From: Mycobacterium adipatum
GTDB lineage: Bacteria; Actinomycetota; Actinomycetes; Mycobacteriales; Mycobacteriaceae
DNA length: 64,000 nt
Reading direction: 5' to 3'
NCBI RefSeq assembly: GCF_001644575.1
Contig: NZ_CP015596.1
Coordinates: 4,154,001 to 4,218,000, forward strand
Positions 36,026 to 45,496 of this stretch are shown in pieces. A program made the position numbers and the translations under genes. The notes below the pieces were generated by a model. The model did no database searches. It was given only the letters and a program-made list of their open reading frames with translations, and was not told the DNA's origin. Each line of letters opens with the position of its first letter. The first letter of the stretch is position 1.

Positions 36026-37585
36026 GTGGTCTCCGCGCACACCGACCCGACCACCCGACCGCGACCACCCGCCCGGCCGGGCCCCCTGCTGAGCGGCGGG
36101 ATCGCGGTGCTGGTCGCGGCGACGTTCATCCCGCTCGGCTATGTCGTGTGGGCGGTGGTCAGCACCGGCCCGGCACGCATCTACGAGTTGGTGGTGCGGC
36201 CGCGGGTGGGCGAACTGCTGATCAACACCGCCGGCCTGGTGCTGGTGACGGTGCCGCTGTGTGTGCTGCTCGGCATCGGGGCGGCGTGGCTGGTCGAACG
36301 CACCGATGTGCCCGGCGCCGCGGTCTGGCGTCCGCTGCTGGTGGCCCCCTTGGCGGTGCCCGCGTTCATCAACAGCTACGCCTGGGTCGGCGTGTGGCCG
36401 ACGCTGCACGGGTTCGGCGCCGGCGTGTTGGTCAGCACGTTGTCGTACTTCCCGTTCGTCTTCCTGCCGGCGGCGGCCACCCTGCGCCGGCTGGATCCCT
36501 CCATCGAGGAATCGGCACGGGCGCTGGGCTCCGGCACCGTCGGCATCTTCTTCCGGGTGGTGTTGCCACAGCTACGGCTGGCCGTGCTCGGTGGCGGACT
36601 GCTGATCGGGGTGCATCTGCTCGCCGAATACGGGGCGTTCGCGATGTTGCGCTTCGCGACGTTCACCACGGCCATTTTCGAACAGTTCCAGGCGACATTC
36701 GACGGTGCCGCCGGTGCCACCCTGGCCGGGGTACTGGTGCTGCTGTGCCTGGTGCTGCTGCTGGGTGAGGCGCTGCTGCGCGGCAATGCCCGATTCTCCA
36801 GGATCGGCTCCGGCGCGCCCCGGGCGGTGACGCGGATCCACTTGCGCGCGGCGACCATACCGGCCACCGCCGCACTGGCCGTGCTCACCATGCTGGCCCT
36901 GGGCGTTCCGGTGTGGACCCTGCTGCGGTGGCTGTGGATCGGCGGCGCCGCCGTCTGGGACATCGCCGATCTGGCCGAGGCGCTGAGCCAGACCGCGGTG
37001 TTGGCCGCGGTGGCCGCCGCCGTGACCACCGTGGCGGCGTTCCCGTTCGCGTGGCTGGCGGTCCGCTACAGCGGCGCCTTCGCGCGCATGGTGGAGGGTG
37101 CCAACTTCGTCACCAGTTCCATGCCCGGCATCGTCACCGCCCTGGCACTGGTCACCGTCGCCATCCGATTCGCGCCCCCGCTGTATCAGACCGCGATCCT
37201 GGTGCTGGGCGCCTACGTGCTGATGTTCCTGCCGCGGGCGCTGGTGAGTCTGCGCTCGGGGCTGGCCCAGGTGCCGCCCGGGCTGGAGGAGGCCTCTCGG
37301 TCACTGGGGGTATCGCCGGCGCGCAGTTTCGTGCGCGTCACGTTGCGGCTGACCGCGCCGGCGGCCGGTGCCGGTGCGGCGCTGGTGTTCGTGGCGGTGG
37401 CCACCGAACTGACCGCCACGCTGCTGCTCGCCCCGACCGGCACCCGGACCCTGGCGATGCGGTTCTGGTCGCTGTCGAGCGAGTTGGACTATGCGGCCGC
37501 CGCGCCGTACGCGCTTGTGCTGGTCGCCTTGTCGATCCCCGTGACGGTGGCCCTGTTCCGGCAAGCCACCCGGAGGACCGCATGA
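36026..37585 (+). CDS. Iron-type ABC transporter permease, double (FbpB-like)
   Basis: A 519-residue membrane protein with two fused permease halves of about six helices each. Each half has an EAA loop that docks the ATPase: 'IEESARALGSGTVGIFFRVVLP' near 160 and 'LEEASRSLGVSPARSFVRVTL' near 420. Fused halves are typical of the FbpB/FutB ferric transporters. The GTG start follows the binding-protein stop without a gap. The stop overlaps the ATPase start as ATGA. Confidence 0.92.
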   Translation: MVSAHTDPTTRPRPPARPGPLLSGGIAVLVAATFIPLGYVVWAVVSTGPARIYELVVRPRVGELLINTAGLVLVTVPLCVLLGIGAAWLVERTDVPGAAVWRPLLVAPLAVPAFINSYAWVGVWPTLHGFGAGVLVSTLSYFPFVFLPAAATLRRLDPSIEESARALGSGTVGIFFRVVLPQLRLAVLGGGLLIGVHLLAEYGAFAMLRFATFTTAIFEQFQATFDGAAGATLAGVLVLLCLVLLLGEALLRGNARFSRIGSGAPRAVTRIHLRAATIPATAALAVLTMLALGVPVWTLLRWLWIGGAAVWDIADLAEALSQTAVLAAVAAAVTTVAAFPFAWLAVRYSGAFARMVEGANFVTSSMPGIVTALALVTVAIRFAPPLYQTAILVLGAYVLMFLPRALVSLRSGLAQVPPGLEEASRSLGVSPARSFVRVTLRLTAPAAGAGAALVFVAVATELTATLLLAPTGTRTLAMRFWSLSSELDYAAAAPYALVLVALSIPVTVALFRQATRRTA

Positions 37586-38640
37586 CCGACCCGGCGCTGG
37601 CCATCCATGGCCTGACCAAGACGTTCACCGATCACCGGGTGCTCGACGGCGTCGACCTGACGCTGGAGCCGGGCAGCATCACCGCCGTCGTGGGCGCCTC
37701 GGGGTGCGGAAAGACCACGCTGCTACGCCTGGTCGCCGGCTTCGAGACCCCCGACGCGGGCACCATCGACATCGGCGGGCGTCGTGTCGCGTCCGCCGGC
37801 AGCGGCCTCGCCCCGCACCGCCGGTCGGTCGGCTATGTCGCACAGGACGGCGCATTGTTCCCCCACTTGACTGTCGGTGCGAACATCGCCTACGGGCTGC
37901 CCGGCCGGGCCCGCAGCGCATCGGTACGGGCCCGGGTCGCCGAGCTGCTCGAAACCGTCTCACTACAGCCATCTTTCGCCGAACGTCGCCCCCATGAGCT
38001 GTCCGGCGGCCAGCAACAACGCGTCGCACTGGCCCGCGCCATGGCCCGGCAACCAGCCCTGATGCTGCTCGACGAGCCGTTCTCCGCGCTCGACACCGGA
38101 CTGCGCGCGGCCACCCGCAAGGCCGTCATGAAGGTCCTCAACGACACCGGCGTCACCACACTGCTGGTCACCCACGATCAGGGCGAGGCGCTCTCGGTCG
38201 CCGACCAGGTGGCCGTGATGCGCGACGGTCGGTTCACCGGCGTGGGAACGCCGCAACAGGTCTACCGCACCCCCGGCAACCGGTTCACCGCCGAGTTCCT
38301 CGGCGACTGCGTGTTCCTGCCGTGCACCGTGCGCGCCGGGACCGCCGCCTGCGTCCTGGGCCAGATCCCGCTGGTCGCGCCGTCACCGGATGGTCCGGCC
38401 ACGCTGATGTTGCGTCCCGAACAGCTGGTTGCCATCGAGATCACCGACGCCACAACGGCACTCGATCCGGGAATCGGGATCGTGGTGGGTTCGGAGTTCC
38501 TCGGACACGATGTCCTGCTCACCATCGACACCGGCGGAGACACGCCGCCGATCACGGTGCGCCAGCACAGCATCTCCCCACCCGCGGTGTCGGCCAAGAT
38601 CCGCATCGAGATACTCGGTGGCGCCCTGGTGCTGCCATGA
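37582..38640 (+). CDS. Iron-type ABC transporter ATP-binding protein (FbpC-like)
   Basis: A 352-residue ATPase. Walker A is GASGCGKT (38-45), the signature LSGGQQQRVALARA, Walker B 'LMLLDEPFSALD', and the switch 'LLVTHDQGEAL'. A C-terminal TOBE-type regulatory domain occupies about 240-352, as in FbpC and other importers of the CUT1/ferric class. It starts at ATG 37582 overlapping the permease stop by 4 nt, and its own stop overlaps the start of the adenylation-acyltransferase gene by 4 nt. All four genes are thus translationally coupled. Confidence 0.93.
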   Translation: MTDPALAIHGLTKTFTDHRVLDGVDLTLEPGSITAVVGASGCGKTTLLRLVAGFETPDAGTIDIGGRRVASAGSGLAPHRRSVGYVAQDGALFPHLTVGANIAYGLPGRARSASVRARVAELLETVSLQPSFAERRPHELSGGQQQRVALARAMARQPALMLLDEPFSALDTGLRAATRKAVMKVLNDTGVTTLLVTHDQGEALSVADQVAVMRDGRFTGVGTPQQVYRTPGNRFTAEFLGDCVFLPCTVRAGTAACVLGQIPLVAPSPDGPATLMLRPEQLVAIEITDATTALDPGIGIVVGSEFLGHDVLLTIDTGGDTPPITVRQHSISPPAVSAKIRIEILGGALVLP

Positions 38641-41174
38641 AACACCTTGTCCGACATCTGCGGTCCTACGGTGATCGCAGCGCGGTCCATACCGCCGAAC
38701 GGACCCTGAGCTACCGGTCCCTCGCCGATCGCGTCGAGCGCACCGCCGCCGAGTTCGCCGGTGGGCGCCAGCTCATCCTGCTGGAGGCCCGCAACGACAT
38801 CGCCACCCTGGTGCACTATCTCGGCGCGCTGGCGGGCGGGCACGTCGTGCTGCCGGTGCCGCCGGGCGTCGACCACACCGACCTGCTGGCAACCTACCGC
38901 CCCGATATCGTCATCGACGCCACCGGCGTGCATCGCCGCGGCACCGGGGGCCACCAGCTGCACCCCGACCTGGCACTGCTGCTGTCCACCTCGGGCAGCA
39001 CCGGCTCGCCGAAGCTGGTCCGGCTCTCGGCGGCCAACCTGCTGGCCAACGCCGAATCCATCGCCGAATACCTCGATATTCGCGATATCGACTGTGCCGC
39101 AACGACGCTTCCGATGTCCTACTGCTACGGGCTCTCGGTCATCCACAGTCATCTGCTCCGTGGGGCCGCCCTGATCCTGACCGACCTCTCGGTCATCGAC
39201 GACGCGTTCTGGGAGCTGTTCGCCCGTCACCGCGGCACCTCGTTGGCCGGTGTGCCCTACACCTTCGACCTGCTGGACCGGATCGGCTTCGACACCATGG
39301 TCCTGCCGCACCTGCGCTACCTCACCCAGGCCGGCGGCCGACTGGAACCCGACCGGGTTCGCCAATTTGCCGCCCTCGGCCGACGCCGCGGCTGGCAACT
39401 GTTCGTCATGTACGGCGCCACCGAGGCCACCGCCCGGATGGCTTACCTGCCACCAGAACTCGCCGGAACCCGGGCCGAGGCGATAGGCCGGGCCGTCCCG
39501 GGCGGGCACCTGTGGATCGACGCACCGGACGGCGAGATCGGCGAACTCGTCTACCAGGGCCCCAACGTGATGATGGGCTACGCCCACAGCGCCGCCGACC
39601 TGGCATCCGCCCCCGGTACCGATGTCCTGCGCACCGGGGATCTGGCCCGGCGCGCTGAGGACGGGCTCTTCGAAGTTGTCGGCCGCGCCAACCGATTCGC
39701 CAAACTGTTCGGCCTGCGTATCGATCTGCAGCGGGTCGAGTCCACGTTGCGCGAGCGCGGGATCGCCGCGCTGTGCACCACCGACGACGACATCCTGGTC
39801 ACCGCCACCACCGCCGACGCGCAACGGGTGCGCCGCGCCGTCGGCGAGATCACCGGACTGCCCGCCGGATCGGTGCGCGCCGTCACCGTCGACGAATTGC
39901 CGATGCTGCCCTCGGGCAAGCCCGACTACCCCGCGGTGCGTGCACTTCGGCCCGAACAGAGCGCAGCCACCGCACTGCGCGCGGTCTTCGCCGACGTACT
40001 GCACCTGGACCCCGCGCACATCGACTCCGGCGCCAGCTTCGTGGACCTGGGCGGCAATTCGCTCAGCTACGTCACGATGTCGGTGCGCATCGAACGCGTG
40101 CTGCACGAGCTTCCGCCCGATTGGCATCGGCTGCCACTGGGTGAGCTCGAACAACTCACGCCCCGCAAGCGAGGCTGGGTCTCGACACTGGAGACCAGCG
40201 TGGCGCTGCGAGCCATCGCGATCGTGCTCATCGTCGGATCCCACGCCGAACTGTTCGAGATGTGGGGTGGCGCGCACATCCTGCTCGGTGTTGCCGGCTA
40301 CAACTTCGGCCGGTTCTGTCTGACCTCGGCACCGCGCGGCGACCGGGTCCGGCATCTCCGCAACACGATCGGCTGGATCGCGCTACCCGCCGTCGCCTGG
40401 GTGGCGATCACCATGACCTTCAGCGATGACTATGGGTGGTCGAACCTGTTGCTGGCCAACAAGTTCCTCGGCCCATTCGATAGTATGACCGCCGGTCGAC
40501 TGTGGTTCATCGAGGTGCTGGTATGGACCCTGGTGCTGTTGACCGTTCTGCTCTGGGTGCCCGCGGTGGACCGGCTGGAACGGCGGGGGCCGTTCGCGTT
40601 CGCCTTGGTGTTCCTGGCCGCGGGGGTGGTGCTGCGTTATGACGCACCGGGTCCCGATCCCGGCGAGGACGCCTGGTTCAACATGCTGGCCTTCTGGTTC
40701 TTCGCGGTGGGCTGGGCGGTGGCGAAGTCGTCGACGGTTTGGCAGCGCGCCGCGATCACCGCACTGCTCGCGGTCGGACTGTTCGGCTACTTCGGCGACC
40801 CGGTGCGCGAAGGGTTGGTCTTCGCCGGGATCACGCTGATGATCTGGTTGCCCGCCATCCGCTGCCCGGTGCTGCTGACCGGTGTGTTCGCCGCCCTGGC
40901 GGATGCCTCGCTGTACATCTATCTGACCCATTTCCAGATCTACCCGCTGTTCGGCGAGCACCGGCTGCTCGGTGTGCTCGCCGCACTGGTATTCGGAGTG
41001 GTGGTGGCCCAGCTGGTGACGCGGCTGCGTGCGGCCGTGCATCAACGCTCGCCGATCATCCCCTCCTGGACCAGGGTCGCGGCGATGACACCGTCGGCAC
41101 GCACCAGCGACGCGGTCATCACACCGCGCCCGCGGGAGGCCGCCGGGGACCGGGATTCCAGCAGATTCCACTGA
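38637..41174 (+). CDS. Adenylation-carrier-membrane acyltransferase fusion (A-PCP-AT3)
   Basis: An 845-residue three-part protein. Residues ~1-440 are an AMP-forming adenylation domain: P-loop STSGSTGSPK (117-126), YGATE (259-263), TGD (333-335), catalytic Lys428 in PSGKPDY. Residues ~441-510 are a carrier domain with the phosphopantetheine serine S475 in DLGGNSLS. Residues ~520-800 hold about ten membrane helices of an acyltransferase-3-like domain with the R-x10-H motif (R525, H536). The enzyme should activate an acid, load it on its own carrier, and pass it to an acceptor at the membrane. Coupling to an iron-type importer is unusual. Its last 133 bp overlap the thioesterase gene on the other strand, so the final ~45 residues may be unconserved. 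Confidence 0.85.
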   Translation: MKHLVRHLRSYGDRSAVHTAERTLSYRSLADRVERTAAEFAGGRQLILLEARNDIATLVHYLGALAGGHVVLPVPPGVDHTDLLATYRPDIVIDATGVHRRGTGGHQLHPDLALLLSTSGSTGSPKLVRLSAANLLANAESIAEYLDIRDIDCAATTLPMSYCYGLSVIHSHLLRGAALILTDLSVIDDAFWELFARHRGTSLAGVPYTFDLLDRIGFDTMVLPHLRYLTQAGGRLEPDRVRQFAALGRRRGWQLFVMYGATEATARMAYLPPELAGTRAEAIGRAVPGGHLWIDAPDGEIGELVYQGPNVMMGYAHSAADLASAPGTDVLRTGDLARRAEDGLFEVVGRANRFAKLFGLRIDLQRVESTLRERGIAALCTTDDDILVTATTADAQRVRRAVGEITGLPAGSVRAVTVDELPMLPSGKPDYPAVRALRPEQSAATALRAVFADVLHLDPAHIDSGASFVDLGGNSLSYVTMSVRIERVLHELPPDWHRLPLGELEQLTPRKRGWVSTLETSVALRAIAIVLIVGSHAELFEMWGGAHILLGVAGYNFGRFCLTSAPRGDRVRHLRNTIGWIALPAVAWVAITMTFSDDYGWSNLLLANKFLGPFDSMTAGRLWFIEVLVWTLVLLTVLLWVPAVDRLERRGPFAFALVFLAAGVVLRYDAPGPDPGEDAWFNMLAFWFFAVGWAVAKSSTVWQRAAITALLAVGLFGYFGDPVREGLVFAGITLMIWLPAIRCPVLLTGVFAALADASLYIYLTHFQIYPLFGEHRLLGVLAALVFGVVVAQLVTRLRAAVHQRSPIIPSWTRVAAMTPSARTSDAVITPRPREAAGDRDSSRFH

Positions 41175-41839
41175 TCGGCCCGCACCGGCTGGTGGAACCA
41201 GATCGATGAATCGGTGGTGCCGCTGCGGTGCGTACGGCCGGCCATCGAGAATCCGTGCACAGCCAGGATCGGGTCCACGCCGTACAAGTCGGTGACATAG
41301 ACGGCGATCAGGGTGTGGATCAGCGGATCGTCGGGCAGCTCGATGGTGCTGCGCCACCACAGCCGCCGCACGAACTCGCCGTCGATGGTGGTGTCCTCGA
41401 CGCGGAATTCGAGTTCGTCCAACGGAAGTGACGGCGCCGGGCCCGGCGGCCCGGTGCGCTCCAGGGTGTCCGGGTGCGCCGGCATCGATCGCCGGGCGCC
41501 GTGCTCGGGCCCGGCCAGCGGTGCCGAGAACGACACCGCCGCGGTGTTGAGCAGCCGCCCGTGCTGGCGGGTCAGCACCCGGCGCGCCACCGCGGTCCGC
41601 CCGTCGTAGACCCGTTCCACCTGATAGTCCGAGTCGTCGCCGGCGTCGCCGCCGCGCAGGAACTGCATGTGCAGATTGGTCGGACGTTTCTCGGCGTCCA
41701 CCGTGGCGCAGGCCGAGGCCAGAGCTTGGGCGGCGAACAGTCCGCCGAACGCCCGTTTGCCCGGCGGGCCGGACCCGGGGCCTCGCCACCGGTCGTCGCC
41801 GTCGGGAACCACACTCAGCAGGCGCAGCAGGGTACTCAC
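41042..41839 (-). CDS. Acyl-CoA thioesterase II (TesB-like, double hotdog)
   Basis: A 265-residue protein with GTG start 41839. Two hotdog halves are seen. The first carries 'KRAFGGLFAAQALASAC' and 'NLHMQFLRGGDA'. The second carries 'FSMAGRTHRSGTTDSSIWFH', where the Asp before SSIWFH is the TesB catalytic acid, then 'GVMTASLVRADGVIAATLVQEGMI'. It hydrolyses acyl-CoA to free acid and CoA. The start overlaps the CoA-transferase stop (GTGA), so the two are coupled. Its 3' end runs 133 bp into the opposite-strand fusion gene. Confidence 0.88.
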   Translation of the reverse strand: MSTLLRLLSVVPDGDDRWRGPGSGPPGKRAFGGLFAAQALASACATVDAEKRPTNLHMQFLRGGDAGDDSDYQVERVYDGRTAVARRVLTRQHGRLLNTAAVSFSAPLAGPEHGARRSMPAHPDTLERTGPPGPAPSLPLDELEFRVEDTTIDGEFVRRLWWRSTIELPDDPLIHTLIAVYVTDLYGVDPILAVHGFSMAGRTHRSGTTDSSIWFHQPVRADQWNLLESRSPAASRGRGVMTASLVRADGVIAATLVQEGMIGER

Positions 41840-43029
41840 GCGACGGTGCCCGCCCCGGTCAATTGCTCGATCTCCGCGCTGCTGAGCCCCAACCGCACCA
41901 GCACGGCCGCGGTGTCCTCGCCCAGCGCCGGTGCCGGGGCAGCCGCCGGGTAACCGCCGTCGATACAGATCGGCAGGCCCGGCGCCAGGTAGGTCCCGAC
42001 GCGGGGCTGGTCCAAGGTGGTGAACAGCGGGTTGGCGGTCACCCGCTCGTCGGCGGCGACCTCGGCGAAGCTGCGGTAGCGCTCCCACAGCACCGAGGTC
42101 TGCGACAGCGCGGCGGTGATGTCGTGGGCGTTGCGCTCGGCGAACCACAGGGTGAACAATCCGGTCAGCGCGTCGCGGTGGGTGTACCGCTGGCCCTCAT
42201 CGGTGAAGTCCGCACCGAGCGCCTCTCCCAGTGCGGCAACGGCTTTGGTCGTGCCGGTCAGTTCGGTCAGGTCGCGGAAATGCCGACCGGTCAGCGCGAC
42301 GAGCATGAACACCGCTCCGTCGCTGCTGGTGAAGTTCTGGCCGTACTGTCCGTAGAGGGCGTTGCCGATGCGCTGCCGTTCGGCGCCGCCGAGCATCGCC
42401 TCGGTCAGGAAACCCAGGTTGCCGGCGGTGGCCAGCGCGACGTTCTCCAGCGGGATGGCGATCCGCGCTCCGGTTCCGGTGGCCTCGCGCTGTCGTACCG
42501 CGGTGACCACCGCCAGCGCCGCGTACAGGCCGCACGCCACATCCCAGGCCGGCAGCACGTGGTTGACCGGGGTGGCCAGGTTGACCGGACCGGTCACCAG
42601 CGGGAAGCCGACGGCGGCGTTGACGGTGTAGTCCACACCGGTGGATCCGTCGGCACGCCCGGAGATCTCGACGTGGATCAGGTCGGGCCGCAGCGCCACC
42701 AGTTCGTCATAGGAATGCCAGGCACGCCCGGCCACGTTGGTGATCAGCACACCGGCCTCGGCGATCAGCCTGCGGATCAGCTCCTGCCCGTCGGGGGCGC
42801 GCATGTCCACGGCGACCGAGCGTTTGCCCTTGTTGAGCCCCGCCCAGTAGATACTCTCGCCGTCGTCGGTGACCGGCCAGCGCCGGTAATCGGCGGCCCC
42901 ACCCACCGGGTCGACGCGGATCACCTCGGCACCCAGCTGCGCCAGCGTCATCCCGGCCAGCGGCACCGCGACAAAGCTGGAGACCTCGATGATCCGTATC
43001 CCCGCCAGGGGCCCCTGCGCACCAGTCAC
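41836..43029 (-). CDS. CaiB/BaiF family CoA-transferase (family III)
   Basis: A 397-residue enzyme that moves CoA between carboxylic acids. Family marks are the opening 'LAGIRIIEVSSFVAVPLAGMTLAQLGAEVIRVD', 'NKGKRSVAVDMRAPDGQELI', 'LIHVEISGRADGSTGVDYTVN' with the catalytic Asp in this stretch, and the later 'DGAVFMLVALTGRHF'. The acid used is unknown. It is coupled to the TesB-like thioesterase, pointing to handling of a CoA thioester pool. The gene ends with GTVA just before the thioesterase start. Confidence 0.92.
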   Translation of the reverse strand: MTGAQGPLAGIRIIEVSSFVAVPLAGMTLAQLGAEVIRVDPVGGAADYRRWPVTDDGESIYWAGLNKGKRSVAVDMRAPDGQELIRRLIAEAGVLITNVAGRAWHSYDELVALRPDLIHVEISGRADGSTGVDYTVNAAVGFPLVTGPVNLATPVNHVLPAWDVACGLYAALAVVTAVRQREATGTGARIAIPLENVALATAGNLGFLTEAMLGGAERQRIGNALYGQYGQNFTSSDGAVFMLVALTGRHFRDLTELTGTTKAVAALGEALGADFTDEGQRYTHRDALTGLFTLWFAERNAHDITAALSQTSVLWERYRSFAEVAADERVTANPLFTTLDQPRVGTYLAPGLPICIDGGYPAAAPAPALGEDTAAVLVRLGLSSAEIEQLTGAGTVA

Positions 43030-43041
43030 CCGGTCAAGCTA

Positions 43042-43719
43042 TCAACCCCGGATCAGCTGGGCGCCGTCCCCGTTCGCGGTCACCAGCGCGCCGTGGCCGC
43101 CGTCGATCAGCACACCGCGCAGCGACCTCGTGCACGGTGTCGCCCCGTCGAAGATCTCGTTTCTGACCTCTTCGGCCAACACCGACCGCCCGTTGTCGGT
43201 GAACAGGTAGCGGTACCGGGTCTCGGTCTCGCCCTGCCCCAGATCCTCGGACTCGATGTCGAGGTCGACATCGTCGGGTTTGGCGACGCCCAGTGCGGTG
43301 AGCACCGCCTCGGGCGAGAACTCATCCAGGTCGACGTCCTGGGTGATCTCCGGGGTCAGCCGGACCCCCTCGGTGGCCTCGTCGGCGTCGAGGAACCGGA
43401 CCAGGCGCCAGAAGTCCCCGGCGCCGCGTAGCACCACCCGGTCATACCCGGGCCGCAGCACGGCCACCAGCACGTCAGCGTCGACGTACACCGCCACGGC
43501 TGCGGCGATCCGGCCCCGTGCGGCGGCCCGGCGCCGCAGCGCCGACAGATCCCACGGTCGCACCCTGGGACCCAGGTCGTCTTCGTTCAGCGCCCGCACG
43601 GCGGCGGCGACGGCGGTGCGGATCGGGCCCTTGTTGCAGCGCAGCGGCACCTCACCGGCGTCCCGCATGGCCCGCAACGCCACGAGCACCTCGGGTGCCA
43701 GCTCGACGGATTCAGACAC
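43042..43719 (-). CDS. Hypothetical protein, acidic, unknown family
   Basis: A 225-residue protein starting with GTG at 43719, without signal peptide or membrane helix. A basic Arg/Ala-rich segment (about 55-75, 'ALRRRAAARGRIAAAV') is followed by a very acidic middle (about 125-165, 'DVDLDEFSPEAV', 'DDVDLDIESEDLGQ'). The beta-rich layout vaguely recalls ESX-associated EspG-type chaperones, but I see no decisive motif and no ESX genes adjoin. It lies 12 nt upstream of the CoA-transferase on the same strand. Confidence 0.65.
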   Translation of the reverse strand: MSESVELAPEVLVALRAMRDAGEVPLRCNKGPIRTAVAAAVRALNEDDLGPRVRPWDLSALRRRAAARGRIAAAVAVYVDADVLVAVLRPGYDRVVLRGAGDFWRLVRFLDADEATEGVRLTPEITQDVDLDEFSPEAVLTALGVAKPDDVDLDIESEDLGQGETETRYRYLFTDNGRSVLAEEVRNEIFDGATPCTRSLRGVLIDGGHGALVTANGDGAQLIRG

Positions 43720-43767
43720 GACACGTCAGGTTACGGCGTCTCGGCCGGTGCCATTAGATTTGGCCTC

Positions 43768-44463
43768 ATGCCCGCGATCGAGCTCGATACCCCGGCCGGC
43801 CCCATCGATGCGTTGCTCGACCTACCGCAGGGTCAGGGCCCGTGGCCGGGGGTGGTCGTGGTGCACGACGCGATCGGCTACCAGCCCGACAAGGAGGCGA
43901 TCTCGGCGCGCATCGCCGCCGCCGGCTACCTGGCCGTGACCCCGAATCTGTATGCCCGGGGCGGCCGGGCCCGCTGCATCACGAAGGTGATGCGGGCGGC
44001 GCTGACCAAGCAGGGGCCCGCCGTCGAGGACATCCTGGCCGCCCGCGACTACCTGCGGGACCGCCCGGAGTGCACCGGTGTCGTCGGCATCGCCGGCTTC
44101 TGTATGGGCGGGCAGTTCGCGCTCATCTTGTCCCCCAAGGGTTTCGGCGCCTCCGCGCCGTTCTACGGGACCCCGCTGCCGAAGAACCTGGAGGAAACGC
44201 TGAGCGGCGCGTGCCCCATCGTGGCCAGCTTCGGGGCCAAGGATCCGCTGGGTCGGGGCGCACCGGCGAAGCTGAACAAGGCGGTCGCGGCCCAGGGCGT
44301 CGCCGCGGATGTGAAGGTCTACCCGAACGCCGGGCACAGCTTCGCCAATCAGCTTCCCGCGCAGGCGTTGCTACGGGTCACCGGTTTCGGCTACAACGAG
44401 GCCGTCGCCGAGGATGCGTGGAGCCGGGTGTTCGACTTCTTCGCGACGCATCTGCGGGGCTGA
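43768..44463 (+). CDS. Dienelactone hydrolase family protein
   Basis: A 231-residue alpha/beta hydrolase. The nucleophile is the cysteine in GFCMGG, as in classical dienelactone hydrolases; the acid is the Asp in 'FGAKDPLG', and the base the His in 'PNAGHSFANQ'. The oxyanion segment 'GVVVVHDAIGYQPDKEAI' is near the N terminus. These enzymes open dienelactones in chloroaromatic degradation or act on related small esters. It is monocistronic here, ending at the DUF2469 stop with no gap. Confidence 0.9.
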   Translation: MPAIELDTPAGPIDALLDLPQGQGPWPGVVVVHDAIGYQPDKEAISARIAAAGYLAVTPNLYARGGRARCITKVMRAALTKQGPAVEDILAARDYLRDRPECTGVVGIAGFCMGGQFALILSPKGFGASAPFYGTPLPKNLEETLSGACPIVASFGAKDPLGRGAPAKLNKAVAAQGVAADVKVYPNAGHSFANQLPAQALLRVTGFGYNEAVAEDAWSRVFDFFATHLRG

Positions 44464-44769
44464 TCAGTCCGGCAGCCGCAGTTCCGGCTTCTCGACCTCT
44501 TCGATGTTGACGTCCTTGAACGTGATGACGCGGACCTGCTTGACGAAGCGGGCCGGGCGATACATGTCCCACACCCAGGCATCGGCGAGGCGCAGCTCGA
44601 AGTAGACCTCGCCGTCGGCGTTGCGGGGCACCATCTCGACACTGTTGGCCAGATAGAACCGGCGCTCGGTCTCCACCACGTAGCTGAACTGCCCGACGAT
44701 GTCCTTGTACTCGCGGTACAGCGAGAGCTCCATCTCGGTTTCGTACTTTTCGAGATCCTCGGCACTCAT
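44464..44769 (-). CDS. DUF2469 family protein
   Basis: A 101-residue protein with the highly conserved actinobacterial opening [20 protein letters not shown], '[22 protein letters not shown]' and '[17 protein letters not shown]'. Function is unknown; its conserved place next to rnhB suggests a housekeeping role. The ATG overlaps the rnhB stop by 4 nt. Size and position match Rv2901c as recalled. Confidence 0.92.
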   Translation of the reverse strand: MSAEDLEKYETEMELSLYREYKDIVGQFSYVVETERRFYLANSVEMVPRNADGEVYFELRLADAWVWDMYRPARFVKQVRVITFKDVNIEEVEKPELRLPD

Positions 44770-45485
44770 CTGCTCTGCTGTCCTTCGTCTAGGTTGGTCT
44801 CCATCATTGTCCACGCCGTTGCACCGCGTGGCACCGATCCCGCAACCCTGCGCACATTGGCAAAAGAGAAGCGGTGCTCGGCGCACGGGCCCAGTTCCTC
44901 CAGTGCCGCCATGTGCACCGGGGTGCTGTAGCCCTTGTGCTCGGCGAAGCCGTAGCCAGGGTGTTCTGCCTCCATGGCGACCATCAGCCGGTCCCTGCTC
45001 ACCTTGGCCAGCACGCTGGCCGCGGCGATGCAGGCCGCCGCCGCGTCACCGCCGATCACCGGCAGGGACGGCATCGGCAGCCCCGGCACCCGGAAGCCGT
45101 CGGAGAGCACGTACCCGGGCCGCAGCGGCAGTCCGGCCACCGCGCGGCGCATGCCCTCGATGTTCGCGTGGTGCACGCCGCGGCGATCGACCTCGACCGA
45201 TCCGATGATCACCACGTGATAGGCCAGCGCGTAGCGGCGGATCAGCGGGAACAACCGCTCGCGCTCGGCCTCGTTGAGCCTCTTCGAATCGTCCAGTGCG
45301 GCAAGGCTGGTCAACCGGTTGGGCCCCAGCACACAGGACGCCACCACCAGCGGGCCGGCACAGGCGCCGCGACCGACCTCATCGACACCGGCCACCGGGC
45401 CGAGACCGCTGCGGTACAGCGCCGACTCCAGGGTGCGCAGGCCGGACCTGCGGATCACTGTTCTCGGGGGCCAACTCGCCGGCAA
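44766..45485 (-). CDS. rnhB: Ribonuclease HII
   Basis: A 239-residue enzyme that removes ribonucleotides and RNA primers from DNA hybrids. The catalytic [13 protein letters not shown] motif (first Asp and Glu), 'LDDSKRLN' and '[13 protein letters not shown]' are present. The N-terminal '[11 protein letters not shown]' is shared with mycobacterial RnhB as I recall, which supports the start at 45485. It is followed by DUF2469 with an ATGA overlap and lies 11 nt after lepB. Confidence 0.95.
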   Translation of the reverse strand: MPASWPPRTVIRRSGLRTLESALYRSGLGPVAGVDEVGRGACAGPLVVASCVLGPNRLTSLAALDDSKRLNEAERERLFPLIRRYALAYHVVIIGSVEVDRRGVHHANIEGMRRAVAGLPLRPGYVLSDGFRVPGLPMPSLPVIGGDAAAACIAAASVLAKVSRDRLMVAMEAEHPGYGFAEHKGYSTPVHMAALEELGPCAEHRFSFANVRRVAGSVPRGATAWTMMETNLDEGQQSR

Positions 45486-45496
45486 CGCCGGAACTC

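Noticed and set aside
38262..40355. A 697-codon open frame antisense to the adenylation domain
   Set aside because: It is Gly/Gln/Val-rich with no recognisable domain and mirrors a gene whose sense strand has full catalytic motifs. This is typical of high-GC antisense shadows.
43042..43719. EspG-type ESX chaperone
   Set aside because: Only a loose resemblance in size and beta-rich layout. No diagnostic motif was seen and no PE/PPE or ESX gene is adjacent.
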